Below, piece by piece: positions 43,012 to 50,037 of a stretch of DNA of 64,000 nt (the stretch's first letter is position 1; each line of letters starts with the position of its first letter). The notes below the pieces were generated by a model. That model saw only the letters and a list, made by a program, of their open reading frames with translations, was not told where the DNA came from and made no database searches. Origin of the DNA: an uncultured bacterium (lineage in GTDB: Bacteria > Bacillota > Clostridia > Oscillospirales > Oscillospiraceae); assembly GCA_949840775.1 (NCBI GenBank), contig CATKXO010000006.1, forward strand, positions 29,091-93,090. Reading direction: 5' to 3'. The translations under genes were made by a program, and so were the position numbers.

Positions 43012-43365
43012 TCACGGATTCCCCCCTCTCCGCATGGTCCGGTAGCGCTTGAGGGCGTCCCGGTAGGATACCAGCACCGCCCGGCGGGACGACCCGCCGT
43101 ACCGGCGCTCCAACACCTCCTCCAGCCACGCGTCGATGGAGGGGAAGTGCTGACCGACAAAGAGGTTTTTGAGAAACTTCTCTGTAAGGTCCAGTGTGTG
43201 GGTGCAGCTGAAATCCAGCACCTGCTCCGACTGCTCGTCCACCTCGAAGGCCAGGTAGAAGGAGCCGTAGATGGTGGTGATGGCGTTGTCGGCGTTGGTC
43301 CGGGACTCGCCGATGACAAAGTAGGTTCGGGCGCCCGCGCCGCTCCCCGGTTTGCATTCGTTCAT
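43012..43365 (-). CDS. DUF3870-family protein
   Basis: This 117-residue protein matches DUF3870 as I recall it: ARTYFVIGESRTNADNAI at the start, then FEVDEQSEQVLDFSC, and the C-terminal ERRYGGSSRRAVLVSYRDAL. No catalytic residues are known for the family. It is the first gene of the dipeptide operon, 47 bases before the DUF819 permease gene, behind a long structured leader. Such proteins occur beside transporters and amino-acid enzymes; a regulatory or enzymatic accessory role is guesswork. Confidence 0.78.
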   Translation of the reverse strand: MNECKPGSGAGARTYFVIGESRTNADNAITTIYGSFYLAFEVDEQSEQVLDFSCTHTLDLTEKFLKNLFVGQHFPSIDAWLEEVLERRYGGSSRRAVLVSYRDALKRYRTMRRGGNP

Positions 43366-43413
43366 ATCTCTGCCCCTTTCTGTGGACGGAGCCGCCGCTG
43401 GCGTTCAAATCAA

Positions 43414-43484
43414 AAACCCAGCAGAAATAAGCAGCAAATGCGTGGGGAAGTCCGACCACATTGCCGTTTATTTCTGCTGGGTTT
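43414..43484 (-). promoter_or_regulatory. Long leader hairpin before the DUF3870 operon
   Basis: AAACCCAGCAGAAATAA (43414-43430) is perfectly complementary to TTATTTCTGCTGGGTTT (43468-43484). The 37-base loop holds a further GTGG/CCAC pairing. On the minus strand the stem is followed by T5. It lies about 50 bases before the start codon and about 75 bases after the transcription start, so it may attenuate the operon. Confidence 0.7.
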
Positions 43485-43564
43485 CAGTCACGGTAATGAA
43501 TGCGATTACACCGCATCGAGTGATTTGAAGCAGCAAATATTTTCCTTATGATTAGATTGCATAT

Positions 43565-43593
43565 ACTATACAAAAAAATCCGGTGTTTGTCAA
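43565..43593 (-). promoter_or_regulatory. Promoter of the dipeptide operon
   Basis: On the minus strand TTGACA (43593-43588) and TATAGT (43570-43565) are 17 bases apart. Confidence 0.8.
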
Positions 43594-43638
43594 GCGAGGA
43601 TGGTGAAACTGTCTGATTTCGGCGAATTGCACAACAAT

Positions 43639-44451
43639 CTACGCCCTGCCGACGGTATACAGGTCTGTCCGCCGGGCGGACAGGAGGGGGAGCTGCCGCC
43701 GCACCGACTCCACCTGGGACAAATCCAGGTCCACCACTGCCAGGGCCGGCTTCTCTCCAGCCCGGTAGAGCACATCCCCCCAGGGGGAGACCGCCATGGA
43801 GTTGGCGTAGGACACATAGCCCTCATAGGACCGGGCGGGGGCGACGCCCACGGTGAAAAGCTGGTTGTCCACCGCCCGCTGGCGGAACATCAGCTCCCAG
43901 TGGGCCGGGCCGGTGGTCATGTTGAAGGCGGCGGGGACGAAGATGCACCGGGCCCCCTCCAGAGCCATGACCCGGGCCAGCTCAGGGAAGCGGAAGTCGA
44001 AGCAGATGCACAGGCCCATTTTGCCGAACTCCGTGTCGAACAGGGTGACGCTGTTCCCGGCGGTGAAGGTGTCCGACTCCTTGAACACCTGGCCGCCGTC
44101 GATGGCAATGTCGAACAGGTGGACTTTTCTGTGGACGGCAATCACATCCCCCTTCCGGTCAAATACAAAGGAGGCGTTGTAAATGCGGCCCTCCTCCAGC
44201 AGGGGGATGGACCCGCCCACCAGATAGACCCCGTTTTGGGCTGCCGCCCGGCTGAGCCGGGCCACGGAGGGGCCGTTCCGGGGCTCTGCGTTGGCCACAA
44301 AGGCGGCGTTGTAATAGGGGCAGTTGAACATCTCCGGCAGGACCACGATGTCCGCGCCCCCCTCTGCCGCCTGACGGATGCAGTCCTCCGCGTTGGACAG
44401 GTTGCGCTCTTTTTCAGCGGTGACCGGGGACTGGATGATGCCGGTTTTCAT
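43639..44451 (-). CDS. Carbon-nitrogen hydrolase (omega-amidase/Nit2-like)
   Basis: This 270-residue nitrilase-superfamily enzyme hydrolyses an amide. The catalytic triad is visible: Glu in VVLPEMFNCPY (near residue 40), Lys in VHRKVHLFD (near 111), and Cys in GLCICFDFRFPEL (near 150). The set of motifs fits omega-amidases, which deaminate alpha-ketoglutaramate or ketosuccinamate. It lies upstream of the dipeptide operon and 85 bases after an AEC carrier gene on the same strand. The substrate is not proven. Confidence 0.9.
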   Translation of the reverse strand: MKTGIIQSPVTAEKERNLSNAEDCIRQAAEGGADIVVLPEMFNCPYYNAAFVANAEPRNGPSVARLSRAAAQNGVYLVGGSIPLLEEGRIYNASFVFDRKGDVIAVHRKVHLFDIAIDGGQVFKESDTFTAGNSVTLFDTEFGKMGLCICFDFRFPELARVMALEGARCIFVPAAFNMTTGPAHWELMFRQRAVDNQLFTVGVAPARSYEGYVSYANSMAVSPWGDVLYRAGEKPALAVVDLDLSQVESVRRQLPLLSARRTDLYTVGRA

Positions 44452-44536
44452 GGCTGCACTTCCTTTCTGAAAGGTAGGTGGAGGGGAACGCTTTCCCTAT
44501 AGGATTCCCGCTTTTGGGAAAATGATGCCTCCGGCG

Positions 44537-45472
44537 CTACAGCAGCAGAGACACCAGGGGGACGGTGGCCAGACAAAGCAGGCTGGACAGGAACACCGTC
44601 CGGGCGGCCAGCTGGGTACAGCCTCCGTACTGCTCCCCCAGCAGAGTGGCGGCGGCGGGGGAGGGCATGGACAGATTGACCAGCGCCGCCCCCAGCACCA
44701 GAGGGGACAGCCCTGGGACCAGCCGCATCAGTCCCCAGGCGGCGGCGGGGAAGAGGAGCAGCCGGGCGGCGGAGGCGGTAAAGGCGTCCCTGTCCCGGAG
44801 CACGTCGGACACGCTGCCCTGGGACAGGTTCATGCCGGTGATAATCATGGACAGCGGGGTGGTGGCGTCGGACAGATAGCCCAGGGGGGCCAAAAGGGCC
44901 TGGGGGAGCTGGAACTGGGTGAAGTACAGTACCAGGCCCACCGCCATGGACAGGTTGATGACGCTGAAGACCGCCCTGCCCCAGGAGATGGGCCGGGCGG
45001 AGCCGTCCTGGGGCAGGTCCATGCACACCATCTTGGCTCCCGCGCTGTACATCAGCAGATTGAAGGGGATGGACAGAATCACCGTCAGGGTGAGCCCCTC
45101 CTCCCCAAAGAGGGCCAGGGCCACGGGAAAGCCCATAAAGCCGCTGTTGCAGAAGGTGGCGCAGCAGCACCACATCCCCCGCCGGCCCTGGGGCACCCGA
45201 AGCAGCCGGGACAGCCCCAGAGACAGCACCCCGAACAGGGGGAACATCACCGCACCCACCAGGAGCATGGACAGCCCCAGCCTGAGAAAGCCGGGGTCGA
45301 AGGGGCGGAGCATGGAGTGGACAATGGTGGCAGGGACGGTGATTTTCATCAGCAATGTGCTCATGGGCCTGGAGGACTCAGGGGGAAGCAGTCCGCCCCG
45401 AACGGCGAAAAAGCCCACGCCGATGAGCAGAAACAGCCCCACCAGATTGGAAAACAGGACGGCAAGGTCCAT
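44537..45472 (-). CDS. AEC-family transporter
   Basis: This 311-residue carrier has about ten hydrophobic segments in two inverted halves, starting LAVLFSNLVGLFLLIGVGFF. CCCATFCNSGFMGFPVALAL is the conserved polar kink of the first half and SMPSPAAATLLGEQYGG that of the second. AEC (auxin efflux carrier-like) proteins in bacteria move malate or other organic acids. It precedes the omega-amidase-like gene, so its cargo may be a keto or dicarboxylic acid. This is inference. Confidence 0.9.
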   Translation of the reverse strand: MDLAVLFSNLVGLFLLIGVGFFAVRGGLLPPESSRPMSTLLMKITVPATIVHSMLRPFDPGFLRLGLSMLLVGAVMFPLFGVLSLGLSRLLRVPQGRRGMWCCCATFCNSGFMGFPVALALFGEEGLTLTVILSIPFNLLMYSAGAKMVCMDLPQDGSARPISWGRAVFSVINLSMAVGLVLYFTQFQLPQALLAPLGYLSDATTPLSMIITGMNLSQGSVSDVLRDRDAFTASAARLLLFPAAAWGLMRLVPGLSPLVLGAALVNLSMPSPAAATLLGEQYGGCTQLAARTVFLSSLLCLATVPLVSLLL

Positions 45473-45575
45473 GGTCGATCATCTCTCTATTGTGATATGA
45501 AAAACGTCTGCTTTGCGGCCCGCAGGCCGCTGCGGGAGGGTAAAACCGGGGGCAACCAATAGTTTTCCCCCTGAC

Positions 45576-45620
45576 GTAAACCGCTGTCGGTTTACTTTTT
45601 GAGGGCTTTTGTGCTAAAAT
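45576..45620 (+). promoter_or_regulatory. Promoter and palindrome before the XRE regulator gene
   Basis: TTTACT (45591-45596) and TAAAAT (45615-45620) are 18 bases apart. The perfect palindrome GTAAACCG-CTGT-CGGTTTAC (45576-45595) overlaps the -35 element and could be an operator for the regulator itself. A T5 run after it also allows a terminator reading. Confidence 0.6.
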
Positions 45621-45643
45621 GGAGGGGCAAAGGAGGAGTCGAA

Positions 45644-46423
45644 ATGGAACTTCACGAACGTCTGGCCGCCCTGCGGAAGAAAAAGGGGCTGTCTCAGCTG
45701 GTGCTGGCCGAGGCCCTGGACGTGTCCCGGCAGGCGGTGTCCAAGTGGGAGAGCGGCCGGTCCGCCCCCTCCACTGAGAACCTGCTCCGCCTCAGTAGTA
45801 TCTACGGTGTCCCGGTGGACGTGCTGGTGAACTGCTCCCTCCCGATCCCGGAGCTGGAGCCGGAGACAGAAGGGGAGCCGCCCAAAAAGAGCCTGCTGGT
45901 CCGCATTACGGAGAACCCCTGGTACCGGTTTGCCGTGTTTGTGATCTTTTGGTTCCTTGTCATCAACCTGGGGCGGACCCTCTATCAGGCGGACGCCTAC
46001 GCCCGGTTTGTCTACCCCATGACGGCGGAGGAGCTGATCGCGGAGTACGACAGCAGCGAGGACAAGCGCGGCCTGTTCATCTCCACCGGCTTCTGGCCAA
46101 ACACCTCCAGCGCGGACCATTCCGAGGCCTTTCCGGGCATCTATACGGCCTACCACACCGGCCTGCATGGGGAGAGCGGACTGGAGCTGCTGTTTGAGCA
46201 GGAATTTCCGGAGCACACCTTTATCCGTATCTCCCACAATACGAAGAAGGGGGAGGCGCGGTTCATCGCCGCCCGGGGCGATGCGGTGGTGGAGGAGCTT
46301 GCGCTCAGCGACCTGCCCTGGGGCATCTCCCTGGAGCCGGGACACTACCGCTTTTTCCTGGTGACAAAGGAGTACACCGGGGCGCTGGATTTGGAGCTGG
46401 ACTGGCCTTCGCGCCCGAAATAG
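45644..46423 (+). CDS. Membrane-anchored XRE-family regulator
   Basis: This 259-residue protein has an N-terminal XRE helix-turn-helix (ELHERLAALRKKKGLSQLVL, then VSRQAVSKWESGRSAPS) at residues 2-60. One membrane helix follows near residues 94-116 (FAVFVIFWFLVINLG), and an outer domain of about 140 residues with no family I recognise. The ATG at 45644 follows AAAGGAGGAG. This layout suggests a one-component sensor, in which the outer domain senses an envelope state and the inner domain binds DNA. Targets are unknown; the palindrome overlapping its own promoter is a candidate. Confidence 0.85.
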   Translation: MELHERLAALRKKKGLSQLVLAEALDVSRQAVSKWESGRSAPSTENLLRLSSIYGVPVDVLVNCSLPIPELEPETEGEPPKKSLLVRITENPWYRFAVFVIFWFLVINLGRTLYQADAYARFVYPMTAEELIAEYDSSEDKRGLFISTGFWPNTSSADHSEAFPGIYTAYHTGLHGESGLELLFEQEFPEHTFIRISHNTKKGEARFIAARGDAVVEELALSDLPWGISLEPGHYRFFLVTKEYTGALDLELDWPSRPK

Positions 46424-46479
46424 CAGAGGCAGACAGAATCAGCCGCCGGCGGGGAAGCCCTCCGGCGGCTTGCTGGTCC

Positions 46480-47253
46480 TTACCGGTTTTTGAAGGAGGT
46501 GACCTTCTCCTTGTTGACAAAGGCCCTCATGGCGTCCTTCTGGTCCTCGGTGGCAAAGCACAGGCCGAAGGCCTCGGCCTCGAAGGCGGCGCCGGTGGCC
46601 ATGTCGGTCTGCATCCCCCGGCGGATGGCCGCCTTGGACTGGCGGACCGCCACCTGGGCGTTGGCGGCGATGGCGTTGGCCAGCTCCAGGGCCTTGTCCA
46701 TCAGCTCCTCGGCGGGGTAGACGTGGCTGACCAGGCCGATGCGCGCCGCCTCCTCCGCCTTGATGGTCTTGGCGGTGAGGATGAGCTCCATGGCGTTGGA
46801 CACCCCCACGATTCGGGCCAGGCGCTGGGTGCCGCCGAAGCCGGGGGTGATGCCCAGGCCCACCTCAGGCTGGCCGAACTTGGCTTTCTCGCTGGCCAGG
46901 CGGATGTCGCAGGCCATAGACAGCTCGCAGCCGCCCCCCAGGGCAAAGCCGTTGACGGCGGCGATGGTGGGCTTGGTCAGGTTCTCCAGCTTGAGGAAAA
47001 CCCCGTTGCCGTAAGCGCCGAAGGCCTTGCCCTCCACAGCGGTGAAGCCGGACATCTGGCCGATGTCCGCCCCGGCCACGAAGGACCGGCCCGCCCCGGT
47101 GACCACGGCCACCAGAATTTCAGGGTCGGCCTCCACCTGGTCCAAAACGGTGTTCAGATCCTCCAGCACCTGCCTGTCCAGGGCGTTCAGCGCCTCGGGC
47201 CGGTTCATGGTGACGATGCCCACAGGGCCCTTCTTCTCCAAGGTCACAAACAT
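46480..47253 (-). CDS. crt: Enoyl-CoA hydratase / crotonase
   Basis: This 257-residue crotonase hydrates enoyl-CoA, probably crotonyl-CoA in butyrate or amino-acid fermentation. The oxyanion-hole motif is SFVAGADIGQM (near residue 65). The two catalytic Glu lie in GGGCELSMACD (near 112) and FGQPEVGLGITPGFGGTQRL (near 132). AAGGAGG precedes the ATG and a good promoter lies upstream. No other butyrate genes are nearby, so it may be a stand-alone hydratase. The fold and active site are certain; the substrate is likely but not proven. Confidence 0.92.
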   Translation of the reverse strand: MFVTLEKKGPVGIVTMNRPEALNALDRQVLEDLNTVLDQVEADPEILVAVVTGAGRSFVAGADIGQMSGFTAVEGKAFGAYGNGVFLKLENLTKPTIAAVNGFALGGGCELSMACDIRLASEKAKFGQPEVGLGITPGFGGTQRLARIVGVSNAMELILTAKTIKAEEAARIGLVSHVYPAEELMDKALELANAIAANAQVAVRQSKAAIRRGMQTDMATGAAFEAEAFGLCFATEDQKDAMRAFVNKEKVTSFKNR

Positions 47254-47288
47254 AGGAAAATTCCTCCTTATTTTTAAGTGGTGTCCCT

Positions 47289-47317
47289 ATTATAGCGGAT
47301 ATTTCAGGAAAGGGCAA
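47289..47317 (-). promoter_or_regulatory. Promoter of the crotonase gene
   Basis: On the minus strand TTGCCC (47317-47312) and TATAAT (47294-47289) are 17 bases apart. Confidence 0.7.
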
Positions 47318-47339
47318 GGGAAAACGCAGGAACAATTTC

Positions 47340-47368
47340 TTGACGCAGCAGTCGAAATCTGCTACATT
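47340..47368 (+). promoter_or_regulatory. Promoter of the 20-residue peptide message
   Basis: TTGACG (47340-47345) and TACATT (47363-47368) are 17 bases apart. Transcription would begin near 47375, directly before AGGTGCTGTCC. Confidence 0.8.
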
Positions 47369-47434
47369 AATAGACAGGTGCTGTCCAACACAGGCGAGGC
47401 GGTTCAGCTACACCACCCGAAAGGGGGTGAGCGT

Positions 47435-47497
47435 ATGCCGGTTACGGTCACGTTTCATTTCTTCGGTCTTACCGTAACGATACGTATTAAACGCTGA
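47435..47497 (+). CDS. 20-residue peptide, toxin-like candidate
   Basis: The peptide is MPVTVTFHFFGLTVTIRIKR. Alternating Val/Thr/Ile and Phe give a beta-strand-like hydrophobic body with a basic tail. It is preceded by AAGGGGGTGA, a strong ribosome site five bases before the ATG, and followed at once by a shared terminator. It has its own promoter and a leader of about 60 bases. An antisense-oriented transcript converges on it from 47.58 kb. Peptides this short with such signals are often type I toxins; this one is not a family I can name, and toxicity is inference. Confidence 0.7.
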   Translation: MPVTVTFHFFGLTVTIRIKR

Positions 47498-47528
47498 AAA
47501 CCGCCACCCCGGAACGGTGACGGTTTTC
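47496..47528. terminator. Shared bidirectional terminator of the two-RNA locus
   Basis: GAAAACCG pairs with CGGTTTTC and CACC with GGTG around CCGGAAC, with one mismatch. It begins within the peptide stop codon and serves both converging transcripts, so the RNAs overlap by about 33 bases here. Confidence 0.8.
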
Positions 47529-47580
47529 ATTTAAACCTAAATCCTCTGGGCTGAACCGTCTTGCGGACAGCACCTTCTAT
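47496..47580 (-). ncRNA. Predicted converging small RNA (antitoxin-like candidate)
   Basis: A consensus promoter starts transcription near 47580 toward the peptide gene; the shared hairpin would end it near 47496, giving about 85 bases. It has no convincing open frame. Its 5' part reads AGGTGCTGTCC, six bases, CGGTTCAGC, the same words that begin the peptide message (47376-47408). It overlaps the peptide message only at the terminator unless it reads through. Confidence 0.65.
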
Positions 47581-47586
47581 GTTTGT

Positions 47587-47615
47587 AATATACCACCGCT
47601 TTGACGTTTTGTCAA
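47587..47615 (-). promoter_or_regulatory. Promoter of the converging small RNA
   Basis: On the minus strand TTGACA (47615-47610) and TATATT (47592-47587) are 17 bases apart. TTGACGTTTTGTCAA at 47601-47615 is palindromic and overlaps the -35 element. Confidence 0.85.
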
Positions 47616-47727
47616 GGCGGCTTTTTATATGGGAAACCTCCATTTTTATTATGTGCGCCAGAATTTCTGCCAAAGGTCAACGGAAGAAATTTTATCATGT
47701 ATAATAAAAAATGGAGGCGATTAAAAA

Positions 47728-47946
47728 ATGAAAAAAGAAGACTCTATAAAGCTATTTATTCAGAACATACGAAAGCTGAGAATACAAGAAGGTCTGTCCC
47801 TTGCCGAATTGGGAAACCGCAGTCATGTTCCGCTGTGGATGCTGGAAGAACTGGAGCAGGGAACGCTTCCAAAAGAGATGATGGTAACAGACGCATTTCG
47901 TCTGGCAAAGATATTTCCCTGTCCGGTCCATGAGCTGTTTCAATAG
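47728..47946 (+). CDS. Small XRE-like helix-turn-helix protein
   Basis: This 72-residue protein consists of little more than a lambda-repressor-like DNA-binding domain: IRKLRIQEGLSLAELGNRSH (about residues 14-33), then VPLWMLEELEQGTLP. A TATAAT at 47700-47705 and GGAGG precede it. Its DNA is more AT-rich than the surroundings, like the two-RNA locus just before it, so both may have arrived together. A partnership with the 20-residue peptide locus is possible but unproven. Confidence 0.75.
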   Translation: MKKEDSIKLFIQNIRKLRIQEGLSLAELGNRSHVPLWMLEELEQGTLPKEMMVTDAFRLAKIFPCPVHELFQ

Positions 47947-48018
47947 GGGAACAGGGCAAAAGCTTCTGTCCTAACCGTTCCCCCTCCCGAATAGATTGTC
48001 AGGAGAGGGGGGATATGT

Positions 48019-49548
48019 TTGTCCGAAAAAATGCTGTCCGCCGGGAAGGGGGCGCTGTTCCTCACGGCGCTGAGTGCCATCTCCCAGCTGCTGGGCTTCG
48101 GCTACCGGGTGGTGCTGTCCCGGCTGGTGGGGGCGGAGGTGATGGGGCTGTACCAGCTCATCATGCCGGTGTACTCGGTGATTATGTCCCTCACCGCCGT
48201 GGGACTGGTGTCGGCAACGTCCAACCTCACCTCCCAGCACCTGGCCCTGGGCAACCGCAAAGCCGCCGACCAGACCATCTCCACCTGCCTGAAACTCTTC
48301 TTCCTCCTGCTCCTGCCGGTGGGAACGGCGGTGATTTTAGGTTCCGACGCCATTTCGGTGTATCTGCTGGGGGACGCCCGTACCCAGCTGGGGCTGGTCC
48401 TCCTCATCCCCTGCGTGGCCCTCACCGGAATCGAGAACTGCCACAAACACTTTTTCTACGGCTCCGGGGTGGTCCGCCCCCCCGCCGTGGTGGAGCTGCT
48501 GGAGCAGTTTGTCCGTACCTTTGCGGTAATCTCCCTGCTGGTGGTCTTCCTGCCCCAGTACCCGGAGCGGGTGGTGGGGCTCATCGTGGCGGGCATGGTG
48601 ATCTGCGAGGTGTTCTCCTCCTGTACCCTGGTGATACTGTACCGCCGCCGGCGGGGGCCCCTCACAGGCCGGGGGGAGGTGGGCCGGGTCCGCCGCCGGC
48701 GCATCCTCTCCATCGCCCTGCCCGTGGGCCTGAACGCCCTGCTGGGCAATCTGCTGGGGGCGGCCAACTCCGCCCTTATCCCCCAAAAGCTGGTGGAGGG
48801 GGGGCTGGACCGGTCCGCCGCCGTATCTCAGTTCGGGGTGGTATGCGGCATGACCATGCCCATGCTGTCTTTGCCCATTGTCTTCCTGGGGGCGCTGAAC
48901 CTGGTGATGGTGCCCCGGCTGGCCCGGGCCTGCGCCCTGGACCGTCCGGCGGAGGCCCGGCGGCTCATCTCCCAGGCCATCTCCGCCGTGTCACTGCTCA
49001 CCCTGCCCTGCATGGCCTTTATGGTGGTGGTGGGTCCCGACCTGGGCCGGGCCATGTTCCACCAGAAGGGAGTGGGGGAGTACCTCATGCCCCTGGCCTG
49101 CGTCATGGCCATGAGCTGCGGCACCTCGGTGCTGGCCTCCGCCCTCAATGGGGTGGGCCGGCAGCGGACGGTGGCCGCCATCTCCCTGACGGGCGGGGCG
49201 GTGCAGCTGGCCTTCACTCTGGCCCTGGTGCCCCTGCCGGGGGTGGGGATGGGGGGCTATGTGGCCGGGGCGGTGGCCTCCACCGCACTGGAGCTGGGGT
49301 TGTGCCTGTGGCAGGTGGTCCGGGCCACCGGACTGGCGGTACGGCCCTTTCAGTGGATGGCCGCCCCCGGCCTGTCAGCCCTGCTGGCAGGGCTGACGGG
49401 CAATCTGCTCTTCCGGGTGCTCAAGGACAGCGGTCTGGACCCTGTCCCCGCCGGGCTGGCCACCCTGGCCTTTGCCCTGGTCCTGTACCTGGCCGCCCTC
49501 CAGGCCCAGGGAGTAAAGGCCCGGGAGGTGCTGCGGCTGGACTGGTGA
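48019..49548 (+). CDS. Polysaccharide/lipid flippase, SpoVB-like (MOP superfamily)
   Basis: This 509-residue membrane protein has about fourteen hydrophobic segments in two halves, as in SpoVB, MurJ and Wzx flippases. The start KGALFLTALSAISQLLGFGY and SRLVGAEVMGLYQLIMPVYS are close to the SpoVB pattern, including the LGFGYR turn. I chose the TTG at 48019 because GGAGAGGGGGG lies seven bases upstream; the ATG at 48031 is too far from it. It probably flips a lipid-linked wall precursor; in spore formers SpoVB acts in cortex synthesis. The role in this organism is inference. Confidence 0.88.
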   Translation: MSEKMLSAGKGALFLTALSAISQLLGFGYRVVLSRLVGAEVMGLYQLIMPVYSVIMSLTAVGLVSATSNLTSQHLALGNRKAADQTISTCLKLFFLLLLPVGTAVILGSDAISVYLLGDARTQLGLVLLIPCVALTGIENCHKHFFYGSGVVRPPAVVELLEQFVRTFAVISLLVVFLPQYPERVVGLIVAGMVICEVFSSCTLVILYRRRRGPLTGRGEVGRVRRRRILSIALPVGLNALLGNLLGAANSALIPQKLVEGGLDRSAAVSQFGVVCGMTMPMLSLPIVFLGALNLVMVPRLARACALDRPAEARRLISQAISAVSLLTLPCMAFMVVVGPDLGRAMFHQKGVGEYLMPLACVMAMSCGTSVLASALNGVGRQRTVAAISLTGGAVQLAFTLALVPLPGVGMGGYVAGAVASTALELGLCLWQVVRATGLAVRPFQWMAAPGLSALLAGLTGNLLFRVLKDSGLDPVPAGLATLAFALVLYLAALQAQGVKAREVLRLDW

Positions 49549-49561
49549 AAGGAATAAAACG

Positions 49562-49590
49562 GCCCCGTCCGTCCGGACGGGGCTGTTGTC
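49562..49590. terminator. Terminator between convergent genes
   Basis: GCCCCGTCC pairs with GGACGGGGC around GTCC, followed by TGTTGTCTT on the plus strand; the minus strand continues GTTTTATTCC, so it is probably bidirectional. Confidence 0.8.
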
Positions 49591-50037
49591 TTATGGCTTG
49601 AGCCGCTCCTGGCGGGAGGCGTAGTGCTCATCACAGAGAGTCTGATACCAAACCATGCCGCTGACCAGCTTCAGCTCCCGCAGCTCGCCCGGGGCGCCGC
49701 ATAGCTCACAGACCTGCTTTGACGTCTCCTCATACCGCTCTATCATGTCATAGAGCCTGTGGTTCAGCGGCGCATTTTCCTCCACTGTGCCGCCCTCCAG
49801 GTGGAAATAGAAGCGCAGTTCGCCGTACTTCTCCTTCACCTGGTCCACAACAAGGTCCTTTTCCCGTCCCGCCTGGGCGCAGGCCTCCGCAATTTCCTGG
49901 CACAGCTTCCGGATCAGCTCATACCAGCCGGAGCCCGCTTCGATCCCGAAGAGCAGGTAAGAACTGCGGTCATTCCGCTCCTCCCGGCGCATGAAGGGGA
50001 ACTCCTCCTCCAGGGCGGCTTCCAGTTCCTTGTTCAT
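49591..50037 (-). CDS. Hypothetical protein with zinc-ribbon-like Cys cluster
   Basis: This 148-residue soluble protein has an acidic helical N-terminus, the segment VVDQVKEKYGELRFYFHLEG in its middle and a C-terminal CELCGAP plus LCDEH pair that could bind zinc. The VKEKYGELRFY stretch recurs in several uncharacterised bacterial proteins. Its ATG overlaps the stop codon of the MATE gene (ATGA), so the two are cotranslated. I cannot assign a function; an accessory to the pump is possible. Confidence 0.7.
   Translation of the reverse strand: MNKELEAALEEEFPFMRREERNDRSSYLLFGIEAGSGWYELIRKLCQEIAEACAQAGREKDLVVDQVKEKYGELRFYFHLEGGTVEENAPLNHRLYDMIERYEETSKQVCELCGAPGELRELKLVSGMVWYQTLCDEHYASRQERLKP

Noticed and set aside
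48015-49601. An alternative 528-codon frame starting at an ATG near the flippase start
   Set aside because: Its product is Gly/Pro/Arg-rich without membrane segments, while the overlapping frame from the TTG gives a clear flippase.
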